Part shown: piece by piece, positions 46,351 through 58,850 of the stretch
Layout: each line of letters begins with the position of its first letter
Numbering within the stretch: the first letter of the stretch is position 1
Assembly: GCA_037501455.1 (NCBI GenBank)
Contig: CM074857.1
Span: 98,675,501-98,739,500, forward strand
DNA: 64,000 nt
Source of the DNA: Lantana camara
Taxonomy: Eukaryota > Streptophyta > Magnoliopsida > Lamiales > Verbenaceae
Direction of reading: 5' to 3'
Program-made: the position numbers and the translations under genes
The notes under the pieces: model-generated
What the model was told of the DNA's origin: nothing
Seen by the model: only the letters and a program-made list of their open reading frames with translations
Databases searched by the model: none

Positions 46351-46377
46351 GGGAGCTCGAGCTCCCCTATATATAGG
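46351..46377 (-). promoter_or_regulatory. Copia-3 TATA palindrome and adjacent GC palindrome
   Basis: CCTATATATAGG (46366-46377) is a perfect palindrome centred on the TATA box. It touches the perfect palindrome GGGAGCTCGAGCTCCC (46351-46366). Both are repeated in the 5' LTR at 53978-54004. Confidence 0.55.
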
Positions 46378-46716
46378 AGGGAAGTGGCCGAAAATCCCTA
46401 ATCTTTATGGGCTTAGGATTTTGGTCCCTCTCTCCTATTACTTGATCATCAAGTAATTTTGACTTTGACCTTGAATTCAAATTCAAATCAACTTTCAAGA
46501 GAGCTAAAAATATCCAAACTATTTTTGGATAATTTTATACTTTATTTATTTAAAATAAATAACTTATTTTTATCTAATTAATTAATTCACAATTAATTAA
46601 CTAGATTATTTTTCTCCAAAATAAGACTTTCTTTTTAATTCAAAATTATACCAAAGTCTATTAAATAATTAATCACATTAATTATTTAACACATAAATAA
46701 ATATACACATATATTT

Positions 46717-46790
46717 ACACACGTGTGAGACACGTGTCACAAGGACACGTGTCACTCACGTGAGCCACACGTGTGGTTCACACGTGTGGA
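46717..46790 (-). promoter_or_regulatory. CACGTG (G-box) array in Copia-3 3' LTR
   Basis: Six CACGTG hexamers in about 74 bp. The 5' LTR (54344-54404) has five; one 14-bp unit was gained or lost between the copies. Confidence 0.55.
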
Positions 46791-47939
46791 ACCCTCTTGG
46801 CCCGATTAACTCGTTTAATCATTTTCAAGCCTCAACTCATGTAACTAAGTTGTTGTGTGTGACCCTCTAGGTTCTCAATTCAATTAGCAGTGACCCTAAT
46901 TAATTAATTCACTAATTAATTAATCAGTCCACAGATTAAACGACCATAGTCTAGCAACAAGTGTTTAACCCCTGGCTGAATTGGAATGTTCGGATTCGAT
47001 AGAACCTTTAAGTCATTGATTCATGTGAGATACAATCCTCCTACTTACTATCTCTTCAACCAAGATCTAGGGTAAGGGAATAATTAGAACTCTAATAATC
47101 CGGTCTTAAAGCTAAGTGCATTTCATATCCATTTGATCTCAATCCAAGAAACTCTTTTCTTGATGTCTTGATCTACTGCCTTGGCCAAGGACTCCATATG
47201 GCATATGAATGACTTACACAATAAGAGATCACCTTGCAAACGCAAGTGTAGGTCCTTTCTTGATTCTCATTCACTTTCATGAATCACTTGTACAGCCCCA
47301 GCATAAGCCTTTAATCAGTTGTCTAAGGCGACACCCTTCAAAGCTTATACCTAAGACTACAGAGTTAACTCATAAAGTGACATGGAACCTCAAGTCTAAG
47401 GATCAATTAATCACATCAATGACTCGTGAGATATTTCCTAATCTGGAAGTTTCTATTTCCTGAAATAGGAACTTCATTTCCCATTTAGGAATGTTCTCAC
47501 ACGGGGCACCTCAGTGAACTTACTTATTAAAGTAAGCACCCTCATGTATCACGCACATATCAACTATACACTTTGCACCTCCATGAAACAAGGTGGTCCT
47601 TCTTAAGGGCGTGATCCCACAAGCAAGCCTTAGAGAAGTCAGGTTGACACTCCCACTGTCTGTAGGACTCATCGACTTGGAGTAATTTACTAATCATGAC
47701 TTATGTGAAATAGGCCTCGATTCATGAACCATTTCACCTAAATGGTAGAGTCCTAAAGTCATCAGGATTAGGGGAGTTCTCATACATGTGCACATAATGG
47801 AACACTCAAAACACGTATTGGCATATAAAGAAGTGTTTGCCTATGATCAATCGTATATTATTCAAAGATTGTCTGTGATACAAGAAAAGTCCCAAAGCAG
47901 ATTACGTCGAATCGGCTTTCTAGGGCACTATTCCTAACA

Positions 47940-47956
47940 ATCTCCCACTTGCCCGT
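47940..47956 (-). other. Copia-3 polypurine tract
   Basis: The minus strand reads ACGGGCAAGTGGGAGAT directly before the 3' LTR. Confidence 0.75.
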
Positions 47957-47959
47957 AAA

Positions 47960-50900
47960 AGCCATTTAGGTACTCTAAGTCCCATCTTCTCAAGATGCAC
48001 TTTGAGAGCCTATTGACTTTGGGCGTTTCCAAAGTGGATCTGCTATATTCTCTGCTGATGTGACCCTCTTGTTTACACATCTCTTAGGAAACACCTTTTC
48101 CTTATAAAGTGATTCGTAATCACGTGTTCAGTCTCTTGGCGAGGTCTTGGTTCTCTTACTTGAGCAACCATCCATTTTATCATACAATATGATAAAGGAG
48201 TTGTTTCATGCTAGGAACTTCATCTAACCAGTTAGATGGAGTTTCTTACCCAAACACTTAACTTAGCGTTATATAATACGACTAAGTTCTCAACTACGAT
48301 AGTCGAGTTTTGTAATGTCCGTCCTTGGAACCCCTTTCCAACACATTTCATTACCATTCTGGTAGAAGTTGTATCCTTTCAATGATTTCATAATCATCTA
48401 TGTTTGATGAATGTTTACATCAAATATCCTACTAACAACAAGATCTTTTGGGCTCTGTAAACTAATACATATCCTCATTTTTTCTCAAGTACTCTGAGGA
48501 CATCCTTTACAGAAATCTAATGACCTTCTCTGAGGTCATATTAGATTCGACCCACTACGCTTCGGCTGCGCCATATCAAGTCTAGTACATAACTTTTCAT
48601 ACATTATGCACCCTTTCACTTAAAGGGATTTTGCACATTCTAACTTTCTTAAAGTTATCTTAGGACACATACTCTTCCAAAGAGATGTTCCATTGTCCAT
48701 ACTAAACTCCTTTTAGTACCGTGGTTATGTACTCATTTGTGATAATCCATTTATGCTCTTAGATCTATCTTCTATAGATCTGAATGTCGAGAATTTAGGA
48801 TAATCACTAAGATCTCTCATGTCAAATTGTTTCTTAAACAAGAATTGGTAACTTTCACGTCATCCTTGACATTCCTAATGAGAAGGATGTCGTTTTCTAA
48901 AGAACCAAAAATTAACTCTTACATCACTAACTTTCCTATGTACACTTTTGAGACTTATTCGACTTCCATCTGTGTCAAACGATTTGACTATCCTATGGAA
49001 TCGAATTGTCTAACTCCTAGAAGCCTTTATCAATCTACAAATTGACTTTAGGGATTTGCATACCTTATGCATACTCCCACTGAATATGAGACTTATAGAA
49101 ATACCTTATTTCAGTCTCTTTCAATCTCATATTGAACAAGATAGTTCTCATATTCATTTATCATATGTCATAGTCAGAATATGAAGATGTGGTAAACACA
49201 ATCCAAATGGACTTTTGCATTTCAACCGTCAAGAAGGTTGTAATGCTTTCATTCACTCGAAGCTCCACGAGCTTGATCCTATCAGGTGGATCAACCAAGG
49301 TCAAAACTTGGTTTGAGTATATGGAATCCATATTGGATTTCAAGGCTTGCTTACACTACTTAGATTCCAAATCTGATAGTGTCTCCTCTTCTAGTAATTC
49401 CTTGGCTATCTAGGAACGCGTTCTAAACGCATCTTAAGAGAAGGGTTTCACACGTGTGCATGCTCTAAAATTTGGCTAAGTTTTATCAGATGGGCTCTTT
49501 TCTTCTATATGTGGCGTGGATATTTATTCTCAAATTTCTTTGAGGTCTGCTTGCTTGTCTTTCTTCTTCTATAGGAACGATTCCTTAAGAAAGATACATT
49601 CCTTGAGACAAACAACCTTTGTCTAAGGGAATCGCAGAAACGATATCCAATATTGTTAATATAAACTTGAACTCATTTCAAGCCTATCTCCCACTATCCT
49701 CTTTACTTAAGAGTATTCCACTAAATTCTTGGACAAGAATAATTAGGGAATTTAGTGTGCCACATTGCATAGTGCATCTAAAGGACTGATTTTGGAAGGT
49801 GCAAAATTCAAAATCTCTAACTGCATATTCTGGGAGTTTATTCCTAGAATGATTATAAGTCAGTAAAGCTTGCTATGGAATGGACCATATCCTATAAGGT
49901 TTCATTCCCTCATTCGGAAACACTAAGGTGTTCTCGAATTAGTTTACTGAGAGATAATCCTATTATTCCTAAGATGACTAAGGAATTAGTTGATAAGATA
50001 TTGGCTATCTCGATCATATCGATTTGCCTATAACTTATGACTACTTTGGTTCCTAACCTCCTTTTGAAATTCTAAGAATTTCATATAAGCTTCGAATTTG
50101 TACTTTAACAAGTACATTCATTCATAATGATTAAACTGACGATTGTATCTAGTGCTTACATTAAGCATCTTACACTCATCAGCATGGATCGAAATCCAGT
50201 ATAATTTTGGAACGTTCCACGTTTCTTAAAAACGGGATTCAGGAACGCTTCCCTCAAGACAGGATTCACAGGAAGTCAACTCTATAGTTTCATTTTCATA
50301 GAATGATCCTAAGGTGTTTGACTTGCTAATCCTTTTATATCTCAACGTTCCAAAGTAATTCGAAGCTTTGTCATCTTACTTACTTTTGTTATCTCGTTGT
50401 ATGTTCAGAACATTAGTGCCTTGAGTCTTTGCACAACAGATTATGTAGAATTGACTCAAGACTACTGAATTCTATTCTTAGTAGAATTACTAAACGAGGT
50501 AACATTTCAAAGTACTCATACTCTTTGCAGTTCCCTTTCAAAGTCCTTATTTGCTATCATAGAAGCAAACGTCCTATTTGATCTCTAGTGTCTTTTGGAC
50601 GTACCCCTTACATGCCCCTCCATTGGGCTCTTAAGGGTTTCTTCTTCTTTAGGCGTTCAAGCCTTTAACTTATGGAGTTTAGAAGAAGAATTAACCATCT
50701 CAACCTTTTATTCCTTCTTAAGGATGCTCTCAACCATTATCAACTAAATGATTAACTATGCGACATTAGCATCATTCTAGTTTAGCATAAAGGGTTTGAA
50801 TGATGGTGGAAGCAATGTAAGCAATCAGTGCATTGAGAACTCTTTTCTCGGTTGATGATCGAGACCATAAGATCTTCAAACAAGATCTTTAGACCTTGTT

Positions 50901-51197
50901 CGTGTGCACTTGATTCCTCATTTGGAATATTGAATAATTCCATAATGTTATACCTTGTAACATTTCTATGAGGTAGTTCAATTGCTCTTACGTGGTTTGG
51001 AGAAATCCATTCACCTCAGATCCCTTCTCTTTTGGCCCGGGTCGAATTTTCACAATTGAAAAGCTTCGCCCTTTAGAGAACGTCTTTCTCTATTCGGAAT
51101 CTAAAACGAATTTTAGGGTCCGAAGCCAATTAGAGTTAGTTAGGACTTAGTCAACTTGTTTAACTTAAGGATGGATACTAATGGGTTTGCATTTCAT
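47960..51197 (-). pseudogene. pol: Copia-3 gag-pol, extremely decayed
   Basis: Reading the minus strand, gag starts near 51197 with a trace of the LVSILxSNKLT block. An integrase trace lies near 50180. An RT fragment at 49343-49161 reads MDSIYSNQVLTLVDPPDR and then jumps to MQKSIW; about 45 RT residues in between are missing or scrambled. An RT piece near 48890-48750 reads NDILLI...KDDVKVT, so YVDD is lost. RNase H traces lie near 48190-48120. No open frame longer than about 75 codons remains. Confidence 0.8.
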
Positions 51198-53410
51198 ATT
51201 GTAGAGAATCACAGAACTACAACCTAAATGCTAAGCAGAGAAAATGTGAGCATGCTGAATTATAACGATATACAAAAGATAAGGTCTTTAATCTAATGTA
51301 GCTCCCACTGTTTTTCAAAGATCTATAATTCCCAAAGATCTAAGGGGAACGCTTTTCCCAATGGGTACTAAGATCCTAAGCATTTTACCTCGAACCCACG
51401 ACTCGCGGACATTCTAAGTAAAACCCTAGGTAGGTACAACTTACCAATTCTAAAACCTTTAGAACTCTTAGTAATTGTTTTGCATCACCTATCTTTCAAT
51501 ATGGACCCACGACTCGTGCGACATCCATATTTACTTAGGCGTTAAGCTAGACCCATCAATCATAAGATCATGATCAAAACTTAGTTCGAACGACCCACGA
51601 CTCGCGGACATCGCCCTTGCCAAAATTAACCACGGAATATTGATCATTTAAAATGATCAATCAGGTAACTAAGAACTAATAAGCTCCACTAGCTCTCCCA
51701 CGACTCGCGGACAATAACTAGCTTTACTTACTAAACTTAAAACTTATTGATGGAATGCTAGGAATTTAATTCAAAATTTGCATCTCGAATTAAATACCTA
51801 TTATTCGAAATGAGCTTAATATTTAATGGGAATTTTCGAATCAACCGAAGAGTTGTTCGGTTCGACCTCACCAACATATATGTTATCCAATTTTATTAGT
51901 CTTGATTAATGCAAGTACAACTTAAATGAATTTCAAACAAGCACATAAACAGATAACTTGTCCTAGCATGATACTAACATGAGATGATCATGGGTTCTAC
52001 CTATCTTATGCGTGATATGTGGGAGCCACTCCACAATCACAAGTTCTAACATACATGCCACATAAACAGTTTAAATCACATAAGGGAAAGTGGTAACAAA
52101 ATACGAGCCCTATCTCTATTACATTTAACAATTGAGATTCCCCTCCCTGACATTTTGAGGGGTCTTCACTTATGGCCTCCTTGTTACTTGAATGTGGTCC
52201 ATCTTACTCCATGGGTGCATTGTCTCCAAAATGAAAATAAAACCTCACCACCTATCTCTACTCTCAAATTACAATAAAAAGAAAAAGACAAAAAGTAATA
52301 AGGCTCAATCTTCATATTGGCCTTAGACAATTACACGGGGCATACCCCGGCCTCAAAAACAGTAATATGGAAAGCCACATAATAAATCACATAACAGTAC
52401 GCACATAAGTGAGGCTCCAACCTCAATTGCAAAACGCAACTATAGGGCTCCAACCCCAATTTAATCCATCCATGTGCATAAATTAAAACCATACATAAGT
52501 CTAAACCCATGATCACCTAACATGCTTTTGCGAGAATTTAAATTTAACCAATAAATTAAAATTCCCGTTTCAAGTCCCAATGACTCAAAACACGACTTGA
52601 TGCGAGTCTTATTTCTAAAAGTTTTCAATAAATCCCAAATTACCAAAACAAATAAAATTCCAATTAATTTCTGAAAATTAATAATTTTATCAAAGATTGT
52701 ATTTTCCCCAAATATAAACCGTTTTAATTTCTCAAAAATCCCAATTTTAAGTTTTATTCAAAAATTAAAATAAATATTCAAAAAATAAAATTTTAAAATT
52801 AAAATAAAAATTGGGACTGGATTGCACGATAAACGAAAAACGGATTACCAAAACGGGGCCCTTGCACGAGAAGGGCCGCTCGTCGCAGGCGTGTGCGCGC
52901 GCACACGCGACAGGCGTGCACAGCGCGCGGCCAAGGCCGCGCGAGTGCGCTCGCTGGGCGTGCACACCGCGCGCTCCTGCGCTCGGCCCTCTCGGCAAGG
53001 ATGGCGTCGGCAGCCCTGGGCAGGCGCGCCTAGACGCGCCCGGAACACCTCCCGCGCGGTTGCGGGAGGGAATAGGCGCACGGCCTGCGCACGCCTAGGA
53101 CAGGCGGGCGGCGGCGCGCGCTTTCGCGCGCTCGGTTTCGCGTGTTCGTAATCCAGGCTTTCCGTTTCATGTTTTCGTTCAAAAGCAAAACCAATCCAAG
53201 AAATCCAAAAACAGTTTATACAGTTTCAAATCTAAAATTGTTTTCAAAAAGTAAATTTTGTAAAACTAATTTTCAGAAACTTTCAGAAAAAATTACAGTT
53301 TCGTAATTCAGGCTTTCTAAAACAATTACAAATACTCAATCGCATCAAGCCTAAGAATTTCTACCAAATTTAGTATAATTGAGACGAATCAGAAACACGA
53401 TTAACGAGGT
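51198..53410 (-). other. Copia-3 untranslated leader
   Basis: It keeps all modules of the Copia leaders: four GTCCGCGAGTCGTGGG-type motifs (near 51400, 51512, 51600 and 51705), hairpins at 52336-52349, 52410-52425 and 52444-52459, and a GC-rich block (about 52835-53150). These modules are far better preserved than its genes. Overlapping open frames in the GC block are composition artefacts. Confidence 0.7.
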
Positions 53411-53423
53411 GGCTCTGACACCA
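53411..53423 (-). other. Copia-3 primer-binding site
   Basis: The minus strand reads TGGTGTCAGAGCC, one mismatch from the tRNA-iMet site, two bases from the LTR. Confidence 0.85.
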
Positions 53424-53425
53424 CT

Positions 53426-55554
53426 TGTTGGAGAACAGGAATCGGAAAGCAGCGGAAATTTAAAAATTTTCTAACAAAAGGATCTTGGACTCGCAATCGT
53501 GTATCCAAATTCGTAGAGATCAAGAAACTCACTTGGGTAGTAGCTTTCTTGACACGTTTTGAGCCGCCCTCAAACGCGCTTCATGCGGTAATGGCAACCC
53601 GTTCCTCGAAAGTCTCTTTCTACTTCAGAATCCATTGTAGGGATAACAATCCACACCAACCTAGATTCAAATCATGTTAGGGAAGTTCTTAACAATATAA
53701 CATAAAGAAAGAAACATGAAACGAGAAAAGCATGATTGAAACTCCCTTCGAAAACCAGTTTTGCGAAAGTAGAAAACTGCCAGTCACAAAACCCTCGTGA
53801 AAAAATTCATCCTTCAGGACATGGACGAACGGTTTTCGCCATCTTCTTTGGCTACAATCTAACTAGTAAGGATGCTAGTTCTCTAGTTAGTGTTTAGGCT
53901 TAACCTAGGGTTTCGTATATCTTGGAGAAAGGATGGTGTTCAACACATGAACTAAAAGAATTCTCTATTAGCTCTAAGGGGAGCTCGAGCTCCCCTATAT
54001 ATAGGAGGGAAGTGGCCGAAAATCCTAATCCTTATGGGCTTAGGATTTTGGTCCCTCTCTCCTATTACTTGATCATCAAGTAATTTTGACTTTGACCTTG
54101 AATTCAAATTCAAATCAACTTTCAAGAGAGCTAAAAATATCCAAACTATTTTTGGATAATTTCATACTTTATTTATTTAAAATAAATAACTTATTTTTTT
54201 CTAATTAATTAATTCACAATTAATTAACTAGATTATTTTTCTCCAAAATAAGACTTTCTTTTTAATTCAAAATTAAACCAAAGTCTATTAAATAATTAAT
54301 CACATTAATTATTTAACACATAAATAAATATACACATATATTTACACACGTGTGAGACACGTGTCACAAGGACACGTGTCACTCACGTGAGCCACACGTG
54401 TGGAACCCTATTGGCCCGATTAACTCGTTTAATCATTTTCAAGCCTCAACTCATGTAACCAAGTTGTTGTGTGTGACCCTCTAGGTTCTCAATTCAATTA
54501 GCAGTGACCCTAATTAATTAATTCACTAATTAATTAATCAGTCCACAGATTAAACGACCATAGTCTAGCAACAGATGTTTAACCCCTAGCTGAATTGGAA
54601 TGTTCGGATTCGATAGAACCTTTAAGTCATTGATTCATGTGAGATACAATCCTCCTACTTACTATCTCTTCAACCAAGATCTAGGGTAAGGGAATAATTA
54701 GAACCCTAATAATCCGGTCTTAAAGCTAAGTGCATTTCATATCCATTTGATCTCAATCCAAGAAACTTTTTTCTTGATGTCTTGATCTACTGCCTTGGCC
54801 AAGGACTCCATATGGCATATGAATGACTTACACAATAAGAGATCACCTTGCAAACGCAAGTGTAGGTCCTTTCTTGATTCTCATTCACTTTCATGAATCA
54901 CTTGTGCAGCCCCAGCATAAGCCTTGAATCAGTTGTCTAAGGCGGCACCCTTTAAAGCTTATACCTAAGACTACAGAGTTAACTCATAAAGTGACATGGA
55001 ACCTCAAGTCTAAGGATCAATTAATCAAATCAATGACTCGTGAGATATTTCCTGATCTGGAAGTTTCTATTTCCTGAAATAGAAACTTCCTTTCCCATTT
55101 AGGAATGTTCTCACATGGGGCACCTCTGTGAACTTACTTATTAAAGTAAGCACCCTCATGTATCACGCACGTATCAACTATACACTTTGCACCTCCATGA
55201 AACAAGGTGGTCCTTCTTAAGGGCGTGATCCCACAAGCAAGCCTTAGAGGAGTCAGGTGGACACTCCCACTGTCTGTAGGACTCATCGGCTTGGAGTAAT
55301 TTACTAATCATGACTTATGTGAAATAGGGCTCGTTTCATGAACCATTTCACCTAAATGGTAGAGTCCTAAAGTCATCAGGATTAGGGGAGTTCTCATACA
55401 TGCGCACATAATGGAAACACTCAAAACACGTATTGGCATATAAAGAAGTGTTTGCCTATGATCAATCGTATATTATTCAAAGATTGTCTGTGATACAAGA
55501 AAAGTCCCAAAGCAAATTACGTCGAATCGGCTTTCTAGGGCACTATTCCTAACA
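53426..55554 (-). repeat. Copia-3 5' LTR
   Basis: 2129 bp. The 32-nt hairpin at 55059-55090 has perfect 15-bp arms GGAAGTTTCTATTTC. G-box array at 54344-54404; TATA palindrome at 53993-54004. It lacks the 155-bp block seen in the other LTR. Confidence 0.93.
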
Positions 55555-55828
55555 GTTGTGACATGTTGTCACATTGTTATATGATTCTTGAATTATGAAT
55601 TGAGCTTATGATATGATTTGGATTGATGGAATAGTGCCTTGATCATATGTTATACACTTTAATAGTGTCACATGTTATAACCTAAGATAGAATAGTGTTT
55701 CATAACTTGATCTTATGCCTTAATTGGATCTCTTAACCATAGGTTATACCTTTAACCTAGATCACACTTGATTATTATAACATGAACTTGAAACTATAGG
55801 TTATAATCAAGATCATAATTTAATTAGG

Positions 55829-55882
55829 GTGTGTGTGTGTGTGTACGTGCATGGTGTGTGTGTGTACCGTGTGTGTGTATAG
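55829..55882 (+). repeat. GT-rich microsatellite
   Basis: Three interrupted (GT)n runs separated by ACGTGCATG and ACC. The following 55915-55980 has several GAATAGT repeats. Confidence 0.8.
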
Positions 55883-56589
55883 TAAGGGTTTGACCCGACC
55901 CTTTGACCCGCCATGTGAATAGTAACATGTGAATAGTAATCTTGAATAGTACTTTTGAATAGTGCTTTTGAATAGTAAAAATGAAATAAAACTTGTGCTT
56001 TCTTAATAAACATTTGCACCTAGGGTTTCCATATCCAGGGTCTAAAATGTGTTTTCAAAATGTGTTTCTTTCGTGGACTTGTTTCTTAACCTAAGGTTTG
56101 CGATAGGATTCATAATTTGACTAAAGCTTACTCGGTTATAGTAAGATCATAGTCTAACGTTAAGAGTAACTCACTTTAATGTATTCCTTTGTGTGTTACC
56201 TTTCTTGAATACCTTAAATGGTATTACTCTCTTGTGTTTCCTGTTCTTTACATGTTCCTTGTTCATTGTTTCATCCATTTCATATGCATCTTGGTTAGTA
56301 GTGGGTCTTAGTTCTTAAGCTCACTCTAGTACACCACCTACAGGAGTTAAAGTTGAGCACTGGCATCCCCAGGCCAGCGCATAATCTGTCTACCTGCCTT
56401 TTGTTACTATTAGGTGAGGTGAAGTTATAAATGTTTTCCAACTGGAACCACGATTATACTATCGTATCATATGTTTTGAAATTCAAAGCTAAACCTCGTT
56501 TTGAACTATCCCTATTATCGGGACATTCTCTTGAAAGGATCATTCATACTTTAATAGTATACCTTGATCTACAGCATATGTTTTCCAAA

Positions 56590-56785
56590 GTTTTGCATTC
56601 TTGTTCAAAGACAGTTACATGTTTTGCATATGTTTTCAAAGTACAGTTGCACATGTTTTTAGACAGAATCATATGTTTTACAGACAACATCACATGTTTT
56701 CAGACATAATCACATGTTTTCAGACAGAATCATATGTTTTACAGACAGCATCATATGTTACAGTTACAGTTTCACATGTTATAGT
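56590..56785 (+). repeat. ACATGTTTT..ACAGA minisatellite
   Basis: About eight degenerate units of the form TCA(C/T)ATGTTTT(C/A)AGACA. Open frames across it (56431-56819) are a product of the repeat. Confidence 0.75.
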
Positions 56786-58022
56786 TAGCATACTGGAGTG
56801 GTACTCTGGTCACTGCTAATCTTAAATGCAAGCATACAGTTTACAGTTTGGGCCCGGCGGTTATGTGTGGAGGTGATGCTCGGGAGGTGAGCGCCAACGA
56901 CATCACCAATACCGGCCGCCACACTTAGACAATTGACACCGACTTTTAACAGGAGGTTTGTTAAGTCAGGACAATCTGTCTGGGAACGGACAGCAAATCT
57001 ATTCCCATTACATGTTTACAGGTCGCCTAGGGCTAGCTACCCGAAGTGACAACCGGTGGAGGATGGTGCATGTTTGTATGTGTTAGTGGGGTATTGTTGA
57101 CCTTGGTCTGATACTCTACTGTGTGTGGAGTTATTGTTGACCTCGGTCCGATACTCTACGAAATCATGTTTTTCTGGAGTAAGGATGGAGGAGCCTAGCT
57201 TGCGGGTAAAATTCTGTTTCATATAAGATGGTTCATATTTGGAAAAGTTCACTTTACCCTTATCCCGTTTTATGAAAGAACTATGAACCATCAACAGTAT
57301 ATGTGTGCGCGTGTGATAGCATTCATGAAAATGTTTTATAACGTGCATTCTTTTACAGCATCACATTCAAACAGTTTTATCAACCGAACTTGTTTCAAAT
57401 TCTTCTTTAAAGCATTGCATTTAACAGTTTTGAATTACACTTCAAGTTCTTTAATTCAGTACTTTCTTTAAAGTATTCCCTCACTTAGTCCTTTTGACTA
57501 ATACCTCTCCCGTTTTCTTGCCTCGTGGTTTCAGGTCTTGCAGCCGCAGTCTAGAGGTATCTTGAAGCTCTAGATTGTCATTTTTGTTTCAGTCAGGACT
57601 TAGTATTATTTCCTCTTTTGCGTCCTGCATATGTTTTATGGCTGCATTACTTTATGTTTTTGAATACTTGAGTATCTTTGTTATACTCTTTCTGCTACTC
57701 TGTTACCGATATTTTGAACTCTGCTGTATCGGTATTTATATGTGATTATGTTACATGTTCTGATATGCCGAGTCTCTCTTACACGATCAATATGTTCTTG
57801 CTTGTTACATGCCATCACGCACATGTTTTCAAAAGTTTTAAAATACTCTGATTTTCCACTGCATAGCCACATCGTTGTACATGTATAGTTCTGAGATAGA
57901 CAGCCGTTCGCTGGAGTATTTCTTGAGTGATGGCTCACACCATTACTTGAGAGGTGCTTCAGTGCGGGGGTTGAGACGCCGCTCTCCTCTTGTTCCAGTA
58001 CGGGTGGGGGCGTTACAGCCGG

Positions 58023-58850
58023 TGGATGGAATTCTTGGAAGACTACGATTGTGCCATATAATACCATCCGGGGAAGGCGAATATAGTTGCGGATGCCTTG
58101 AGTAGGAAAGCAAAGATTGCTAATCTTGAGGCCGATTCCGGGAAGGATGAAATCGAGATCCTTGTTTCGTAACCAAGGTTGGCTAACATCACTATACGAC
58201 CGGATTCGAGGCAACAAATCCTAGATGCTCAATCTACGGATGAGTGGATTCAAACACAAGTGGTTCGGGCAAGAGCTAATCCGAAGTTTAAGTTTGGATT
58301 CGATGATTTGGGGATCTTTAGGTACAAGGGCCGAGTATGTATACCGGATTGGTTGCAAAGGTTAGTGCTTGAAGAAGCACATAGGACCGTTTACACGATG
58401 CATCCGGGTGGCAACAAGATGTTCCAGGATCTTAAGAAGTACTTTTGCTGGCATGGAATGAAGCTGGATGTAACTAATTATGTTAAGAGATGTCGGGTTT
58501 GCCAACAAGTTAAGGCCAAACATCAATTACCGGCGGGTAAGTTGCAACCGATACCTATACCCGACTGGAAATGGGAACAAGTCACCATGGATTTCATGAC
58601 CGGACTTCCGAGAGTGCAAAAGGGATTTAACGGAATTTGGGTTATTGCGGATCGCCTCACCAAATCTGCACACTTTCTACCGATCTGATCAACCGACAAA
58701 GTGGAGAAATTAGTGGAGTTGTATCACCGAGAAATTGTGAGATTGCATGGGATACCATGTAGCATCATTTCGGATAGAGATCCTCATTTCCCTTCGAAGT
58801 TATGGAAGGTTCTTAATAGATTGTGGGGTACAAAGTTGAGTTTTCCCGCA
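58023..58850 (+). pseudogene. pol: Gypsy-2 RNase H end and integrase N-terminal part
   Basis: After the insertion, the RNase H tail YHPGKANIVADALSRK is legible, with one stop. The integrase zinc domain (HPGGNKM...CRVCQQVK) and the first part of the core (VTMDFMTGLPR) are open at 58179-58688. A stop at 58686-58688 precedes the second Asp in ISDRDPHF. Near 58845 a few codons are lost, with a frameshift before the TDGQSE Glu block. Confidence 0.9.

Larger units (their letters stand above)
45653..47939 (-). repeat. Copia-3 3' LTR
   Basis: 2287 bp. On the minus strand it starts TGTTAGGAATAG. It contains about 155 bp (46073-46228) missing from the 5' LTR. Features are a CACGTG array (46717-46790), TATA and palindromes (46351-46377) and the 32-nt hairpin with one mutated arm (47445-47476). 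Confidence 0.93.
45653..55554 (-). mobile_element. Copia-3: minus-strand Copia element with ruined interior
   Basis: 9.90 kb, with LTRs at 53426-55554 (5') and 45653-47939 (3') and perfect TSD GTTGT (45648-45652 and 55555-55559). The PBS lies left of the right-hand LTR, which fixes the minus orientation. Leader modules match Copia-1 and Copia-2. The coding region is far more decayed than the LTRs, which differ by only about 2% over 430 bp. Confidence 0.94.
44031..58017 (+). mobile_element. Probable solo LTR (about 4.1 kb), split by Copia-3
   Basis: 44031-45652 joined to 55555-58017. The ends are TGTAACAGCCC and GGGCGTTACA, with perfect TSD GCCGG (44026-44030 and 58018-58022). There is no PBS, polypurine tract or coding region between them. 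A TATA box and an R-type hairpin (57485-57501) are present. Solo LTRs arise by recombination between the two LTRs of one element; 4.1 kb is long for an LTR, so a non-coding element with short termini is the alternative. Confidence 0.7.

Noticed and set aside
52811..53151. Three overlapping open frames in a GC-rich stretch (also 4961-5397 and 25586-26003)
   Set aside because: They lie in the Copia leaders, occur on both strands, share no protein sequence among elements and follow from lack of AT-rich stop codons.
57681..58217. 178-codon open frame on the minus strand
   Set aside because: It overlaps the solo-LTR end and the sense RNase H/integrase of Gypsy-2, so it is an antisense shadow.
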